NCBI GenBank assembly: GCA_963745755.1
Contig: CAVUYP010000001.1
Span: 744,001 to 808,000 of the forward strand
Length of the DNA stretch: 64,000 nucleotides
From: RHKX01 sp963745755
Lineage (GTDB): Bacteria > Actinomycetota > Thermoleophilia > Solirubrobacterales > 70-9
Direction of reading: 5' to 3'
How positions within the stretch are numbered: position 1 is the stretch's first letter; the number at the start of each line of letters is the position of its first letter. The notes beneath the pieces were generated by a model that did no database searches, was not told where the DNA came from, and saw only the letters and a program-made list of their open reading frames with translations. This document shows, piece by piece, positions 24,793 through 33,583 of this stretch. A program made the translations under genes and the position numbers.

Positions 24793-25722
24793 GTGTCGGA
24801 CCCCCAATCAGACGAGCGGCCGGAGTCGCAGCCGCCGCCCGGCGCCGACAACAAAGCGGCGGCGGGCAGCGCCGGCGTCGCACCGCCGCCGGCGGCGGTG
24901 CCGCTCGACGCCGACGACACCCGCGGCGCCCACCTCAGCGCGTTGCTGCGCAACCCGGTGACGCTCAGCCTCGGGGCGGTGCTGCTGATCGCCTCTTTCG
25001 TCGGCGGGACGCTGGCCGCCGGAATCCTCGTCGGCCTCGCCGCGGCCGCGGTCGGCGCGCTGCTCGTCCTGCTGATCGTCTACGTGATCGCCTCCAACGC
25101 CGCCGAGGAGGACTTCTTCAGCCACTACGCCGCGGCGCGGGGCCTGAACCGGACGAGCGGCCGGACGACGCTGCCGCCGACGACGCCGCTGCTCCGCAAG
25201 GGCGACAAGCGCTACGCCGAGCGGGTCATGAACGGCACCCTCCCCGGCGGCGCACCGGGAGCGATCGGCCTCTACACATACGAGGTCGAGACGACCGACA
25301 GCGACGGTGACAGCGACACCGACTACCACCGCTACACGGTCGTCCTGCACGACCTCCCCACCGTCGCCGCTCGCGCCTCCGACGTCTACTGCCAGCGCCG
25401 CGAGGGGTTCCGGTTCCTGGACTCCGCCGAGGACGTCTTCCGGCGCATGCAGCGCCTCGAGCTCGAGAGCGATGCGCTCGACAGGCGCTACGAAATCTTC
25501 TACGGCGCCGAGGACGACGCTATCTGGATGAAGCGCCTCTTCTCCCCCAGCTTCATCGTCTGGCTTACCGAGCAGACGCCGAAGGACTTCGCCTTCGAGT
25601 TCTCGGCGGGCAGCCTCTGCGTCAACGTCAAGGGGCACTGCGACAGCGCCGCCGAGCTCGATCTGCTCTGCGCCGCCGCCGGCGAGGTCGCCGGGCGGCT
25701 CGCCGCCAAGGCCGCCGAGTAG
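24793..25722 (+). CDS. Two-helix membrane protein of unknown function
   Basis: 309 residues from GTG 24793 (an upstream ATG would add a low-complexity Arg/Gly stretch). A disordered Pro/Ala N-terminus of about 55 residues precedes two adjacent hydrophobic helices (VTLSLGAVLLIASFVGGTLA and ILVGLAAAAVGALLVLLIVYVIA, about 57-100). A cytoplasmic or extracellular domain of 200 residues follows, with GLYTYEVETTDSDGDSDTDYHRYTVVLHDL and FEFSAGSLCVNVKGH. The layout resembles DUF3137-type proteins, but I do not recognise the family with confidence. It is divergent from mraZ. Confidence 0.6.
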   Translation: MSDPQSDERPESQPPPGADNKAAAGSAGVAPPPAAVPLDADDTRGAHLSALLRNPVTLSLGAVLLIASFVGGTLAAGILVGLAAAAVGALLVLLIVYVIASNAAEEDFFSHYAAARGLNRTSGRTTLPPTTPLLRKGDKRYAERVMNGTLPGGAPGAIGLYTYEVETTDSDGDSDTDYHRYTVVLHDLPTVAARASDVYCQRREGFRFLDSAEDVFRRMQRLELESDALDRRYEIFYGAEDDAIWMKRLFSPSFIVWLTEQTPKDFAFEFSAGSLCVNVKGHCDSAAELDLLCAAAGEVAGRLAAKAAE

Positions 25723-25734
25723 CCGCGGCCGCGC

Positions 25735-25855
25735 TCAGTCGCCGGCTGCACCCGCCGCGTCGAGCTCGCGCAGCAACGCGAAGGCGACGGCCGGATCACG
25801 TCCCACTCCTCGTCGTCGAGCAGCCCGGGCTTGCGGACGGGTCGCGACGCGGACG
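25735..25855 (-). other. Possible broken small coding segment
   Basis: Behind tadC, the minus strand encodes KPGLLDDEEWDVIR in one frame and DPAVAFALLRELDAAGAAGD-stop in another, meeting at about 25795. This looks like one small protein with an indel, but no start codon is visible. Function unknown. Confidence 0.3.
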
Positions 25856-26689
25856 TCAGAAGCCCGGCAACAGCGATCCGGAGTTGGCGACGATCGCCGC
25901 CGCGACGATCAGCAGCACCGAGGGAACGAGGAGCAGCGCGACGGCGAGCTGCATCTTCGGGGCGGCGCGCGCCGCCCGCTCGGTCACCTCGCGGCGCTGC
26001 TCGGCGCGCAGCGAGCCGGCCTGCTCGTGCAGGGACCTCGACAACGGCGAGCCGTGGCGCCGGGCCCGCTCCAACGCCGCGGCGAGGCCGGCGAGCGCGG
26101 TGCCGCGGGAGCGGTCGCCGAGGGCGCGCAGCGCCTGCGCCCGGGAGCGGCCGCACTCGATCGTCGCGACGGTCGCCGCGAGCTCCTCGCGGAGCGGGCC
26201 GCTGCTGCTCGCCGTCGCCTCGACGAGCAGCGGGCCGATTCCGCGTCCGCCGGCCGCGCCGGTCGCCATCAGGTCGAGCGCGTCCGGCAACGCCGCGGCG
26301 ATCCGCCGGCGGCGCCGCCGCAGCGCCGAGTCGACGAGCAGGTCGGGCGCGAGGAAGCCCGCCGCCGGAACGGCGACGAGGACGAGGACTCCGAACCTCC
26401 CCGGCGCCACCGGCGCCGCGAGCAGGGCGATCGGGACGGCGCCGATCGCCGCGGCGGCCTTCGCCGCGAACAGCTCCACGGTGGAGATTCGGCCGGCCAG
26501 GCCGGCGGCACCGAGTCGGCGCTCGATGCTCGCCGCCATCGCCCCGAGCCCGACCCTCGAACCAGCCCGGGCCGACCGGCCCAGCAGGCGCCGTCGGACC
26601 CCTTCGGCGGCCGCCTCGCCGCCGGCGCCGAGCAACTCGCGCGCGGCCGCCACCGTGAGAATCGCCGCGACGACGGCGAGCAGGCTCAT
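25856..26689 (-). CDS. tadC: TadC-like type II/IV secretion system membrane protein
   Basis: 277 residues. A T2SSF domain with N-terminal helices, then a cytoplasmic segment LPDALDLMATGAAGGRGIGPLLVEA and GDRSRGTALAGLAAALERARRHGSPLSRSLHEQA, and a final helix (MQLAVALLLVPSVLLIVAAAIV). It forms the inner-membrane platform of a Tad pilus with TadB. ATG 26689 overlaps tadB by 4 nt. No pilin gene follows. Confidence 0.85.
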   Translation of the reverse strand: MSLLAVVAAILTVAAARELLGAGGEAAAEGVRRRLLGRSARAGSRVGLGAMAASIERRLGAAGLAGRISTVELFAAKAAAAIGAVPIALLAAPVAPGRFGVLVLVAVPAAGFLAPDLLVDSALRRRRRRIAAALPDALDLMATGAAGGRGIGPLLVEATASSSGPLREELAATVATIECGRSRAQALRALGDRSRGTALAGLAAALERARRHGSPLSRSLHEQAGSLRAEQRREVTERAARAAPKMQLAVALLLVPSVLLIVAAAIVANSGSLLPGF

Positions 26690-27534
26690 CGCCGCACCTC
26701 GCCGAGCCTGCGGATCGCCAGGAAGCCGGCGACCTGGAGAGCGGCGGCGAGGGCGAGCAGGACGACCGCCGCCGGGTCGGCGAGCATCGTGGCGACGAAT
26801 CCGGGCGCGAGCAGCTCGACGAGCAGGGCCATGACCAGCGGCATCGCCACGACCAGCCCGCCGGTCATCCGCGCCTGCGCGGTGGCCGAGCGCGCCTCGC
26901 GCTCGGCCCGGACGCGCTGCGCCGCGGCCCGCGCGTGGCGGCGGAGGAGACCGGCCAGGTCGCCGCCGGCCCGCTGCTGGGAGAGGACGGCGAGGGTCAG
27001 CGCCTCGACCCGCTCCGACCCGACCCGGGCCGCCAGCGAGGCGAGGGCGCGGCGGGGCGCGACGCCGAGGTCCAGATCGGCGCAGACTCGCGTCATCTCG
27101 ACCGCACTCGGACCGCTCAGCCCGGCGGCCGCGGCGGGCAACGCGATGCGCAGCGAGCCGCCGGCGGCGACCGAGTCGGCGATGGCGCCGGCGATCGCGG
27201 CGATGTCGCCCTCGACCGCGAGCCGATAGCGGCGGCGGCGCGACGCCACCGCCCAGCCTGCCGCCGCCGGGCCCGCGGCGGCGACGCCGGCGAGCGGCAG
27301 CGAGCCCGAGAGCAGGACTGCCAGCCCCCCGAGCAGCGTCCCGGCGAGGAGCCCGAGCCGACGTCGCTCCGCCTCCGAGGGCGCCCGATTCTCGCGACCC
27401 GCCAGGGTCAGCACCCGCGCCGCCGCGCCGACCTGGCGGCGCAGCAGCGGCAGCCCGGCGAGCCATTCGCGCGCCGCGACCGCGACAGCGGCGCCGCCGA
27501 GAGCGGCGAGCAGGATCGGCTCGGCGCCGCTCAT
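26686..27534 (-). CDS. tadB: TadB-like type II/IV secretion system membrane protein
   Basis: 282 residues with the same T2SSF fold as TadC: IAAIAGAIADSVAAGGSLRIALPAAAAGLSGP, RVGSERVEALTLAVLSQQRAGGDLAGLLRRHA, and paired C-terminal helices. The N-terminal 90 residues contain two further membrane helices, as in TadB. ATG 27534 overlaps tadA by 4 nt. Confidence 0.87.
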   Translation of the reverse strand: MSGAEPILLAALGGAAVAVAAREWLAGLPLLRRQVGAAARVLTLAGRENRAPSEAERRRLGLLAGTLLGGLAVLLSGSLPLAGVAAAGPAAAGWAVASRRRRYRLAVEGDIAAIAGAIADSVAAGGSLRIALPAAAAGLSGPSAVEMTRVCADLDLGVAPRRALASLAARVGSERVEALTLAVLSQQRAGGDLAGLLRRHARAAAQRVRAEREARSATAQARMTGGLVVAMPLVMALLVELLAPGFVATMLADPAAVVLLALAAALQVAGFLAIRRLGEVRR

Positions 27535-28673
27535 CCGCGGTCCCGCCGGGACCAGAGCGACCGCACCGCCGGGGCGCCGGCCACCCGGGTCACCTCGCAG
27601 AGCTCGGCGGCGCGGCGATCGGCACCGTGGCGCTCGAGGTGGAGCACGAGCTCGACCGCGTTGGTGAGCTGCTCGCTGACGACCTCGTGGGGCACGCCCA
27701 GCCCGGCCATCATCGCCAGCGTCTCGAGCCGGCGCAGCGCGTCGGCCGGCCCGTTCGCGTGCACCGTCGAGAGCGCGCCGCGGTGGCCGGTGTTGAGCGC
27801 GACGAGCAGATCCATCGCCTCCGGCCCGCGGACCTCACCGATCACGATCCGGTCGGGGCGCATCCGCAGCGCGTTGCGGACGAGATCGCGGATCGTCACC
27901 TCGCCGGTTCCCTCGATTCCCGCCGGCCGGCTCTCGAGCCGGACGACGTGCGGCTGACCGAGCCGGAGCTCGGCTGCGTCCTCGATCGTGATCACCCGCT
28001 CGTCGACGGCGATGAACGACGAGAGGGCGTTGAGGACCGTCGTCTTCCCCGATCCGGTGCCGCCGCTGATGATCAGGTTGCGCCGCGCGGCGACGGCCTG
28101 CTCGAGCAGATCGCGAAGCGCCTCGTCGAAGCTGCCCCGGGCGACGAGCTCGCCGGGGTCGGGCCGAACGCCCGCGAACCGTCTGACCGAGACCGCCGGC
28201 CCGTCGACGGCGAGCGGCGGGATGACCACGTTGACGCGCGAGCCGTCCGGCAGCCGGCCGTCGGCCATCGGGCTGAGCTCGTCGACGCGCCGGCCGAGCG
28301 GTCCGAGCACGCGCTCGATGACGTCGCGCAGAGCCTCCTCGTCGGCGAAGCGGACGCCGGTCCGGCGGAGCTGTCCGGCCCGTTCGACCCAGACCTCCTC
28401 GAATCCGTTGACGAGCACCTCCTCGACCTCGGGATCGCGGAGCAGCTCCTCAAGCGGCCCGAGACCGACCGTCTCGCGCAGCACCCGTTCGGCGACCTGC
28501 TCGCGCCCGTCCGCGGAGAGCAACGCCGCATCCTCGGCGACCAGGGCCCGGATCGCCGCCGGGAGGTCCGGTCCGTCCCCGGCGCCGGCGACCGCCAGGG
28601 CGCGACGCTGCTCGATCAGCCGCTCGCGGAGCTCGGCGGCGAGACGCCCGACCTGATCCGGACCGCCGTTCAC
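27531..28673 (-). CDS. tadA: TadA/CpaF secretion ATPase
   Basis: 380-residue hexameric ATPase that powers Tad pilus assembly. Seen are LGPLEELLRDPEVEEVLVNGFEEVWVE, the Walker A LIISGGTGSGKTTVLNAL, the Asp box TIEDAAELRL, Walker B RPDRIVIGEVRGPEAMDLL and the His box NTGHRGALSTVHANG. GTG 28673 is chosen because its GTGA overlaps the cpaB stop. The same frame continues upstream through cpaB only because of an indel there. Confidence 0.93.
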   Translation of the reverse strand: MNGGPDQVGRLAAELRERLIEQRRALAVAGAGDGPDLPAAIRALVAEDAALLSADGREQVAERVLRETVGLGPLEELLRDPEVEEVLVNGFEEVWVERAGQLRRTGVRFADEEALRDVIERVLGPLGRRVDELSPMADGRLPDGSRVNVVIPPLAVDGPAVSVRRFAGVRPDPGELVARGSFDEALRDLLEQAVAARRNLIISGGTGSGKTTVLNALSSFIAVDERVITIEDAAELRLGQPHVVRLESRPAGIEGTGEVTIRDLVRNALRMRPDRIVIGEVRGPEAMDLLVALNTGHRGALSTVHANGPADALRRLETLAMMAGLGVPHEVVSEQLTNAVELVLHLERHGADRRAAELCEVTRVAGAPAVRSLWSRRDRG

Positions 28674-29333
28674 GAGGCCGGGATCAACCTGATCTCGCGG
28701 GCGAAGTTCTCGGCCTCGATCAGCTCGAGGGCCTGCTCGCGGCTGAGCGCCAGCGTCGCCCTCCAGCCGTCGCCGCCGGCGGCCGTCTCGCTCGTTCGGC
28801 GATGCCGGCGCGATCGCCAGCAGCCGGACGCCGCGCGCCGCTACGCGGACCCGCGCCCGGCCGCCGGTGACCGGCTCGCCGGCGACGACCACGTCGACCT
28901 TCGTCCTCGCCGGCCCGGCCGCCGCCAGCGCGCCGGCGCCGGCGACGGTCACGTCAACCGGCTGGCGGCCGCCGCCGAGGCGGGGCCCCTGACGGCGACG
29001 GCTGCCTCCGGCATTGCGCAGGTGCGAGCCGAGCAGGTAGGAGCCGGCCGGCACGGCGGCGGCGAGCCGGCGGTCGGCGATCGCGTCGGCGGTCGCGATC
29101 GCGTCGGGGGGCAGGAACCGCGCCGGCACCTCGCGGACCGCGAGCGCCCGGGAGGCGAGGCGGCCGCGAAGCTCGGTCCCCGGTGCCAGCGGCCGAGTCA
29201 GCACCAGAGCCGGGCGCGTCTCGCCGAGCTGCGCGTCGACGCGTTCCCGATAGGCGGAAGCGATGCTCGCCGACGCGACCCCACAGAGGACGGCCAGCGC
29301 CGCGAAGGCGAGCGCCCGGCCGCGGCGGCTCAT
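28670..29333 (-). pseudogene. cpaB: CpaB/RcpC-type SAF-domain pilus assembly protein (one frameshift)
   Basis: Starts with ATG 29333 and an N-terminal membrane anchor (ALAFAALAVLCGVASASIASAY). The SAF domain is visible as VLTRPLAPGTELRGRLASRALAVREVPARFLP with ADRRLAAAVPAGSYLLGSHL, followed by VDVTVAGAGAL and the RLLAIAP region. Near 28790 the frame shifts; the expected end TLALSREQALELIEAENFAREIRLIPAS is intact in the next frame and stops at 28670, overlapping tadA. One extra or missing base, probably an assembly indel, explains it. CpaB threads the pilus through the envelope. Confidence 0.8.
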
Positions 29334-29992
29334 GCGCGCACGGCTCCGCCGGCGAGCGGCAGCGAGATCGCTGCCAGCGTGCCGCCCTCGGGAACCGGGC
29401 GCGCCGATGTCGCCTCGCCTCCGTGCGCCGAGGCTACGTCGGCGACGACGTGGAGCCCATGCCCGTGGTGGGGGTCGCGGCGCCGCGGCGCCGCTGCGAC
29501 CGATGGGCCGCCGTCGCGGACCTCGAAGCGGGCGTTGCCGGCGGCCGTGGTCGCTCTGACCCGGACGATCCCGCTGCCGTGGCGGAGGGCGTTGACGACG
29601 AGGTTGTCGAGCGCGGCGCCGAGCCTGGTCAGGTCGGCGTCGACGAAGACGTCGTCGCGGCCGCGCTCGACCTCGACGTCGGCGAAGCGCCAGCGACGGT
29701 CCAGCGCGTCGAGGACGTCGGCGACCGGCGCCCGCCGCAGCGACCGCCGCTCGGCGCCGCCGTTGACGATCGCGTCGAGCTCGCGCAGCGCACCGCGCGC
29801 CTGCTCCAGGCAGGCCTCGGCGCCGCCGAGATCCGGCGCTGTCGACTCGAGGCTGAGGGCGATCGCCTGCAGCGGCCGGCGCAGCTCGTGCATCGCCCGG
29901 TTGATCCGCCGCGCCCGGCGCGCGTCCCTGAGGGTCCGGCCCGCCTCGACCGCGACGACGGCGGCGATCAGCAGCAGCAGGGTCGCGGCCAC
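29330..29992 (-). CDS. Sensor histidine kinase
   Basis: 220 residues. One N-terminal membrane helix (ATLLLLIAAVVAVEAG) is followed immediately by the H box HELRRPLQAIALSLES and a HATPase domain with N box LDNLVVNALRHGSG, EVRDGGPSV and G box HGHGLHVVADVASAHGG. There is no extracellular sensor domain, so the input is probably intracellular or via a partner. It overlaps cpaB by 4 nt and follows the response regulator by 3 nt, placing it in the Tad operon. Confidence 0.85.
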   Translation of the reverse strand: MAATLLLLIAAVVAVEAGRTLRDARRARRINRAMHELRRPLQAIALSLESTAPDLGGAEACLEQARGALRELDAIVNGGAERRSLRRAPVADVLDALDRRWRFADVEVERGRDDVFVDADLTRLGAALDNLVVNALRHGSGIVRVRATTAAGNARFEVRDGGPSVAAAPRRRDPHHGHGLHVVADVASAHGGEATSARPVPEGGTLAAISLPLAGGAVRA

Positions 29993-29995
29993 GGC

Positions 29996-30709
29996 TCACC
30001 CCTCAACGAGCCGGTAGCCGACGCCCCAGCAGTTGACCACGTACATGCCCCGCTCGGGATCGAGCTTGCGGCGCAGGCGGCTCGCGTGCGAGTCGAGCGT
30101 GCGAGTCCTCCCCGGCGACTCGAAGCCCCAGACGTCGCGGAGCAGCTCGTCCTTGGTGAAGACGCGCTGCGGCTCGCCGGCCAGCGTCCGCAACAGCTCG
30201 AACTCCTTGTTGGCGAGCTCGATCTCGCGATCGCCGACCTTCACCTCACGGGTCGCCGGGTCGATGCTCAGCAGGCCGATCCGGGTCGGCCCGCGGCGGA
30301 CGCCGGAGCGACGGTCGAGCAGCTTGCGGATCCGCTCGAGCAGCTCGTCGTAGAAGAACGGCTTGACGACGTAGTCGTCGGCGCCCTCGCGTAATCCCCG
30401 GACCCGGTCGCCGTCGCCGCCGCGGCCGCTCAGAGCGACGATCGGCAACGCCGGATCGAATGGCGGCGCCGGCCCGGTCGCGGCGCGGATCTCGCGGATC
30501 ACGTCGAGGCCGGAGGCATCGGGCAGGCCGATGTCGATCAGCAGCGCGTCCGGCGTCCCGTAGCGACAGAAGCGCAATGCGTCGGCGGCGGTGCCCGCGG
30601 CGAGCGGGTCGAAGCGATCGGCCTCGAGGTTCTCGCAGAGCAACTCGCGGGTGACCGGATCGTCCTCGCAGACGACGACGGTGGCGAGCTTGTCGACGGT
30701 GGGCAGCAT
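29996..30709 (-). CDS. OmpR/PhoB-type response regulator
   Basis: 237 residues from ATG 30709 (MLPTVDKLATVVVCEDDPVTRELL). The receiver domain shows the acidic pair CEDD, the phospho-acceptor Asp in ALLIDIGLPD, and Lys in VVKPFFYDELL. The winged-helix domain ends with LDSHASRLRRKLDPERGMYVVNCWGVGYRLVEG. First gene of the operon RR-HK-cpaB-tadA-tadB-tadC, so it probably controls Tad pilus expression. A longer GTG start at 30757 is possible but unlikely. Confidence 0.9.
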   Translation of the reverse strand: MLPTVDKLATVVVCEDDPVTRELLCENLEADRFDPLAAGTAADALRFCRYGTPDALLIDIGLPDASGLDVIREIRAATGPAPPFDPALPIVALSGRGGDGDRVRGLREGADDYVVKPFFYDELLERIRKLLDRRSGVRRGPTRIGLLSIDPATREVKVGDREIELANKEFELLRTLAGEPQRVFTKDELLRDVWGFESPGRTRTLDSHASRLRRKLDPERGMYVVNCWGVGYRLVEG

Positions 30710-30777
30710 CCTCGCCCCCACTAAGCCCGCCGCGACGGCGGCCGCCCCCGAGACCACGCCCGGCCACCATCCGTGCT

Positions 30778-30783
30778 GACAAT
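30778..30783 (+). promoter_or_regulatory. Candidate -10 of the MFS gene
   Basis: GACAAT ends 6 nt before ATG 30790, in the divergent spacer with the response regulator. Confidence 0.4.
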
Positions 30784-30789
30784 CAGGGC

Positions 30790-32087
30790 ATGAGCGGTCT
30801 CTTCCACGTGCTCAGGCATCGCGACTTCCGACTGCTCTGGCTGGCCGGGTTGGCGAGCGTGCTCGGCGACCGGATCGTCACCGTCGCGCTGGCCCTGTTC
30901 GTGATCGACCTGACCGGCAAGGCGACCGACCTCGGCTTCGTCCTCGCCGCCCATGCGATTCCGCTCGTCGGCTTCATGTTGATCGGCGGGGTCTGGGCGG
31001 ACCGGCTGCCCCGGCACCGGCTGATGGTCGCGACCGACCTGATCCGCTTCGTCCTCCACGCCGCGCTGGCGGCGCTGATCATCGCCGGCGAGGTCGCAGA
31101 TCTGGCAGGTGGTGGTGATCGAGGCGATGTTCGGGACCGCGGAGGCGTTCTTCCGGCCGGCGTCGACGGCGGTGATCCCGCAGACCGTGCCCGAGCCGGA
31201 GATCCAGGAGGCGAACGCGCTGATGGGGATGTCCAACAACGTCTCCGAGTTCGTCGGCCCGGCGCTCGCCACCGCGCTCGTGCTCGGCATCGGCCCCGGC
31301 GAGGCGTTCGCGTTCGACGCGGCGACGTTCGTGGTCAGCGCGCTGCTGCTGATCCGGATGAGCCCGCGGCGCCGCGAGGTCTCGGCGGCGGCGGCCGCGG
31401 CGACGGCCGCCGAGGAAGGGACCCTGCGTGCGCAGCTGCGGATCGGCTACCGCGAGGTCCGCGCCCGGGCCTGGGTCTGGGCGACGCTGCTCTCGGCCAG
31501 CGCGACGCTGTTCCTCGGGCTGGCGCCGTGGTTCGTGCTCGGCCCGATCGTCGCCGCGGAGCAACTACGGCGGCACCGACGTCTACGGGATCGTCACCGC
31601 GGCGCTCGGAGCGGGAACGATCGTCGGCTCGATCGCCGGGATCCGCTGGCGGCCCGTGTACCCGATGCGCCTCGGCCTGATCATGGCGGCGCTGTGGTGC
31701 CCGATGGCGGTCATCTACGCGCTCGGGGCGCCGCTGGCGATCGTGCTCCCGGCCGCCGTGGTCGGCGGCTTCGGCTTCTCCGTCTTCGACGTCTGGTGGC
31801 TGACCGCGCTCGCCGAGCGGATCCCGCCCGACCGGCTCTCCCGGGTCAGCTCCTACGACTGGATGGTCTCGCTCGGCCTGCTGCCGGTCGGCTACCTGCT
31901 CGCCGGCCCGCTCGCCGAGGCCGTCGGCGCCGTCACGGTGCTCGCCGTCGGCGCGGCGCTGGCGATGTTCGCCTGGCTGTTCGCCCTGCTGCCGCGCGAG
32001 AGCAGGATGCTGGAGCGGCTCGGCGACGCCACCGAGACCGGCGAACCGTCGACCGGCGAGACCCGGATCGGCTTCCCCGACTTCTGA
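30790..32087 (+). pseudogene. MFS exporter, EntS-like (two frameshifts)
   Basis: Opens with MSGLFHVLRHRDFRLLWLAGLASVLGDRIV, the usual start of MFS_3 exporters, and the first helices follow (FVLAAHAIPLVGFMLIGGVWADRLPRHRL). The frame shifts near 31093, continues as IWQVVVIEAMFGTAEAFFRPASTAVIPQ, shifts again near 31559, and ends in frame as DVWWLTALAERIPPDRLSRVSSYDWMVSLGL and FALLPRESRM, stop 32087. All twelve-helix content is preserved across the breaks, so indel errors are more likely than decay. Substrate unknown. The gene ends against a palindromic repeat. Confidence 0.85.
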
Positions 32088-32098
32088 CCCGCCCCCCA

Positions 32099-32162
32099 CC
32101 TCGATCGGCCTCCCCGCCCCGCCTCGATCGGCCTCCCCACCCCGCCTCGATCGGCCTCCCCA
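32099..32162. repeat. Tandem 23-bp units before palindrome copy 2
   Basis: CCTCGATCGGCCTCCCC-type units start at 32099, 32122 and 32145 (period 23) and run into the left arm of the palindrome. Unit sequence differs from the flanks of the other two copies. Confidence 0.75.
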
Positions 32163-32219
32163 CCCCGCCGAGGTCGAGGAAACAGGTGACTATTGCCCCT
32201 TTCCTCGACCTCGGCGGGG
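32163..32219 (+). repeat. Intergenic palindromic repeat, copy 2 (perfect arms)
   Basis: Arms 32163-32182 and 32200-32219 are perfect 20-nt inverted repeats around a 17-nt loop fitting C-NN-GTGA-N4-TGCC-N-C. It separates the ends of the MFS gene (+) and the DUF192 gene (-). The stop codon of the latter lies in the loop. Confidence 0.9.
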
Positions 32220-32615
32220 GGTGGCGTCCTCGGAGGGGACGTGCGGTTGGCAATCCGAAAGAGCGGGTCTCGCCCTGCTCGTGCCCGGGCGCGGACGCGC
32301 CGCGGCGGGCAGCTCGAGCACCGCCGCGGCGCCGCGCTCGAAGACGACCCTCCAGGAGGGCACCGCCTGAGCGCGGCGGATCTCCCGCCCGGCGTCGTCG
32401 AGGAAGACGACGTCGAGCGGGAACCGCATCCCCACCGTGTGCACGCAGCGGCAGCGCGGGATCAGCAGCCCGGCGCCGGCTCGCCGGCGGCCGAGCAGCG
32501 CGAGGCCGAGCAGCCGGGCGGCGAACCGGCTCGCCACCGGCACCCGCAGGCCGGCGACGACGGCGCGGTCGAGGCGGCGGAATCGGCGCGGTCCGGAATC
32601 CATCGACCCGCTCAT
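32190..32615 (-). CDS. DUF192 family protein
   Basis: 141 residues. The DUF192 core is clear in LLIPRCRCVHTVGMRFPLDVVFLDDAGREIRRAQAVPSWRVVFERGAAAVLEL. No signal peptide is evident, although the family is often secreted. After the core, about 35 residues of Arg/Pro-rich sequence are encoded partly by the palindromic repeat, whose loop supplies the TAG stop. The native end was probably nearer 32270, so the repeat may have extended the protein. Function of the family is not established. Confidence 0.75.
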   Translation of the reverse strand: MSGSMDSGPRRFRRLDRAVVAGLRVPVASRFAARLLGLALLGRRRAGAGLLIPRCRCVHTVGMRFPLDVVFLDDAGREIRRAQAVPSWRVVFERGAAAVLELPAAARPRPGTSRARPALSDCQPHVPSEDATPRRGRGKGQ

Positions 32616-32785
32616 CCCGGAGCGCCCGGCGACGCCCCTATCCCGTCGCCGCGGGGTCGCGCTCTCCTCCTCGGGCCGGTGGGTGCAAGCCTGCGTTCAC
32701 GAGGGGGTCCTGCGGGACCCCGGCGGCCGGGCTTTGGAGAACATGGACCACCCGCGACGGAGACCCCGTCAACGGGTCATCGGTC

Positions 32786-33250
32786 ATGGAACGAGCTACA
32801 CGCAGAGGCAACTACGAGTCGGGATCCGACTACGTTCTCGAGTACGGAGAGCTCCGCTTCTCGTTCAACGAGGCGGACTTCTCGCAGCGGGTCGAGCAGG
32901 CCGCGGTGAAGCTCGACTTCACCGCCCCCGGCCTCGAGCCGGAAGAGCTCCACGACCTCGTCGAGCTCGCCGTCAACGGCGAGATCCGCGACTCGGCATC
33001 GCTGCTCGGCGAGCACATCAACGCTCACTGGTTCGAGCTCGTCGGCGGCTCCCACAAGAGCCTCGTGCACTGGATCCGCCGGCTCGTCTTCCGCGGCGCC
33101 TGGCTCGACCAGCGGGTCAAGGAGGGCGAGCTCGACATCGTCTTCGATGAGCGCACCAGCACCTTCGGCTACGTCCAGCCGGACCGCGATCACGAGCCGA
33201 TCGAGCTCTCGCGCGAGCCGTCCTGGCGCGCCCTCTCCTACCGCCGCTGA
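32786..33250 (+). CDS. Conserved-looking soluble protein of unknown function
   Basis: 154 residues. Sequence is well balanced and globular (DYVLEYGELRFSFNEADFSQRVEQAAVKLDF, HINAHWFELVGGSHKSLVHWIRRLVFRGAWLDQ), with no membrane segment. I do not recognise the family. ATG 32786 has neither an obvious ribosome binding site nor a near -10. The 170 nt upstream (32616-32785) hold a GGGGTCC/GGACCCC hairpin near 32705 and nothing else recognisable. The 3' end overlaps the NfeD-like gene by 13 nt, convergently. Confidence 0.65.
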   Translation: MERATRRGNYESGSDYVLEYGELRFSFNEADFSQRVEQAAVKLDFTAPGLEPEELHDLVELAVNGEIRDSASLLGEHINAHWFELVGGSHKSLVHWIRRLVFRGAWLDQRVKEGELDIVFDERTSTFGYVQPDRDHEPIELSREPSWRALSYRR

Positions 33251-33579
33251 GCCTCGTCCGCGGCGAGCGGCTCGACCGTGACGGTCAGCCCGTCGACGGC
33301 GACGACGCGGACCGCCTCGCCGAGGCCGGCCCCGCGCTCGCAGACGGCGTCCCAGATCTCGCCGTGGACCCGCACCCGGCCGCGCGGTTCGCAGGGCTCG
33401 ATCGCCTCGGCCCGCGCGCCGATCAGGCCCTCGATCCCGGTGCGGACCCGGATCCGCCTCAGATAACGGGTCCAGAAGATCGCCTCACCGACCTCGAAGA
33501 CGGCTCCGGCGGCGAGGGCGATCACGCCCAGCGGCGGATCGAGGAGCGCGAAGAGGACGAGACCGACTACCAGAGCCAA
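33238..33579 (-). CDS. NfeD-like membrane protein
   Basis: 113 residues. Two hydrophobic stretches at the N-terminus (ALVVGLVLFALLDPPLGVIALAAGAVFEVGEAIFW) are followed by the NfeD C-terminal OB-fold: GLIGARAEAIEPCEPRGRVRVHGEIWDAVCERGAGLGEAVRVVAVDGLTVTVEP. Short NfeD proteins usually partner with SPFH/stomatin proteins, but none is adjacent. It follows the Rho-like gene after 4 nt and is probably cotranscribed with it. Confidence 0.8.
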   Translation of the reverse strand: MALVVGLVLFALLDPPLGVIALAAGAVFEVGEAIFWTRYLRRIRVRTGIEGLIGARAEAIEPCEPRGRVRVHGEIWDAVCERGAGLGEAVRVVAVDGLTVTVEPLAADEAQRR

Positions 33580-33583
33580 CGGC

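Noticed and set aside
30790..32087. True decay of the MFS gene into a pseudogene
   Set aside because: Both breaks can be repaired by one base and all segments remain conserved and coding, which fits sequence error better.
32437..33150. Alternative plus-strand frame with ATG 32743 preceded by GGAG
   Set aside because: Its product is Arg-rich and lacks globular character, whereas the overlapping frame from 32786 gives a balanced protein.
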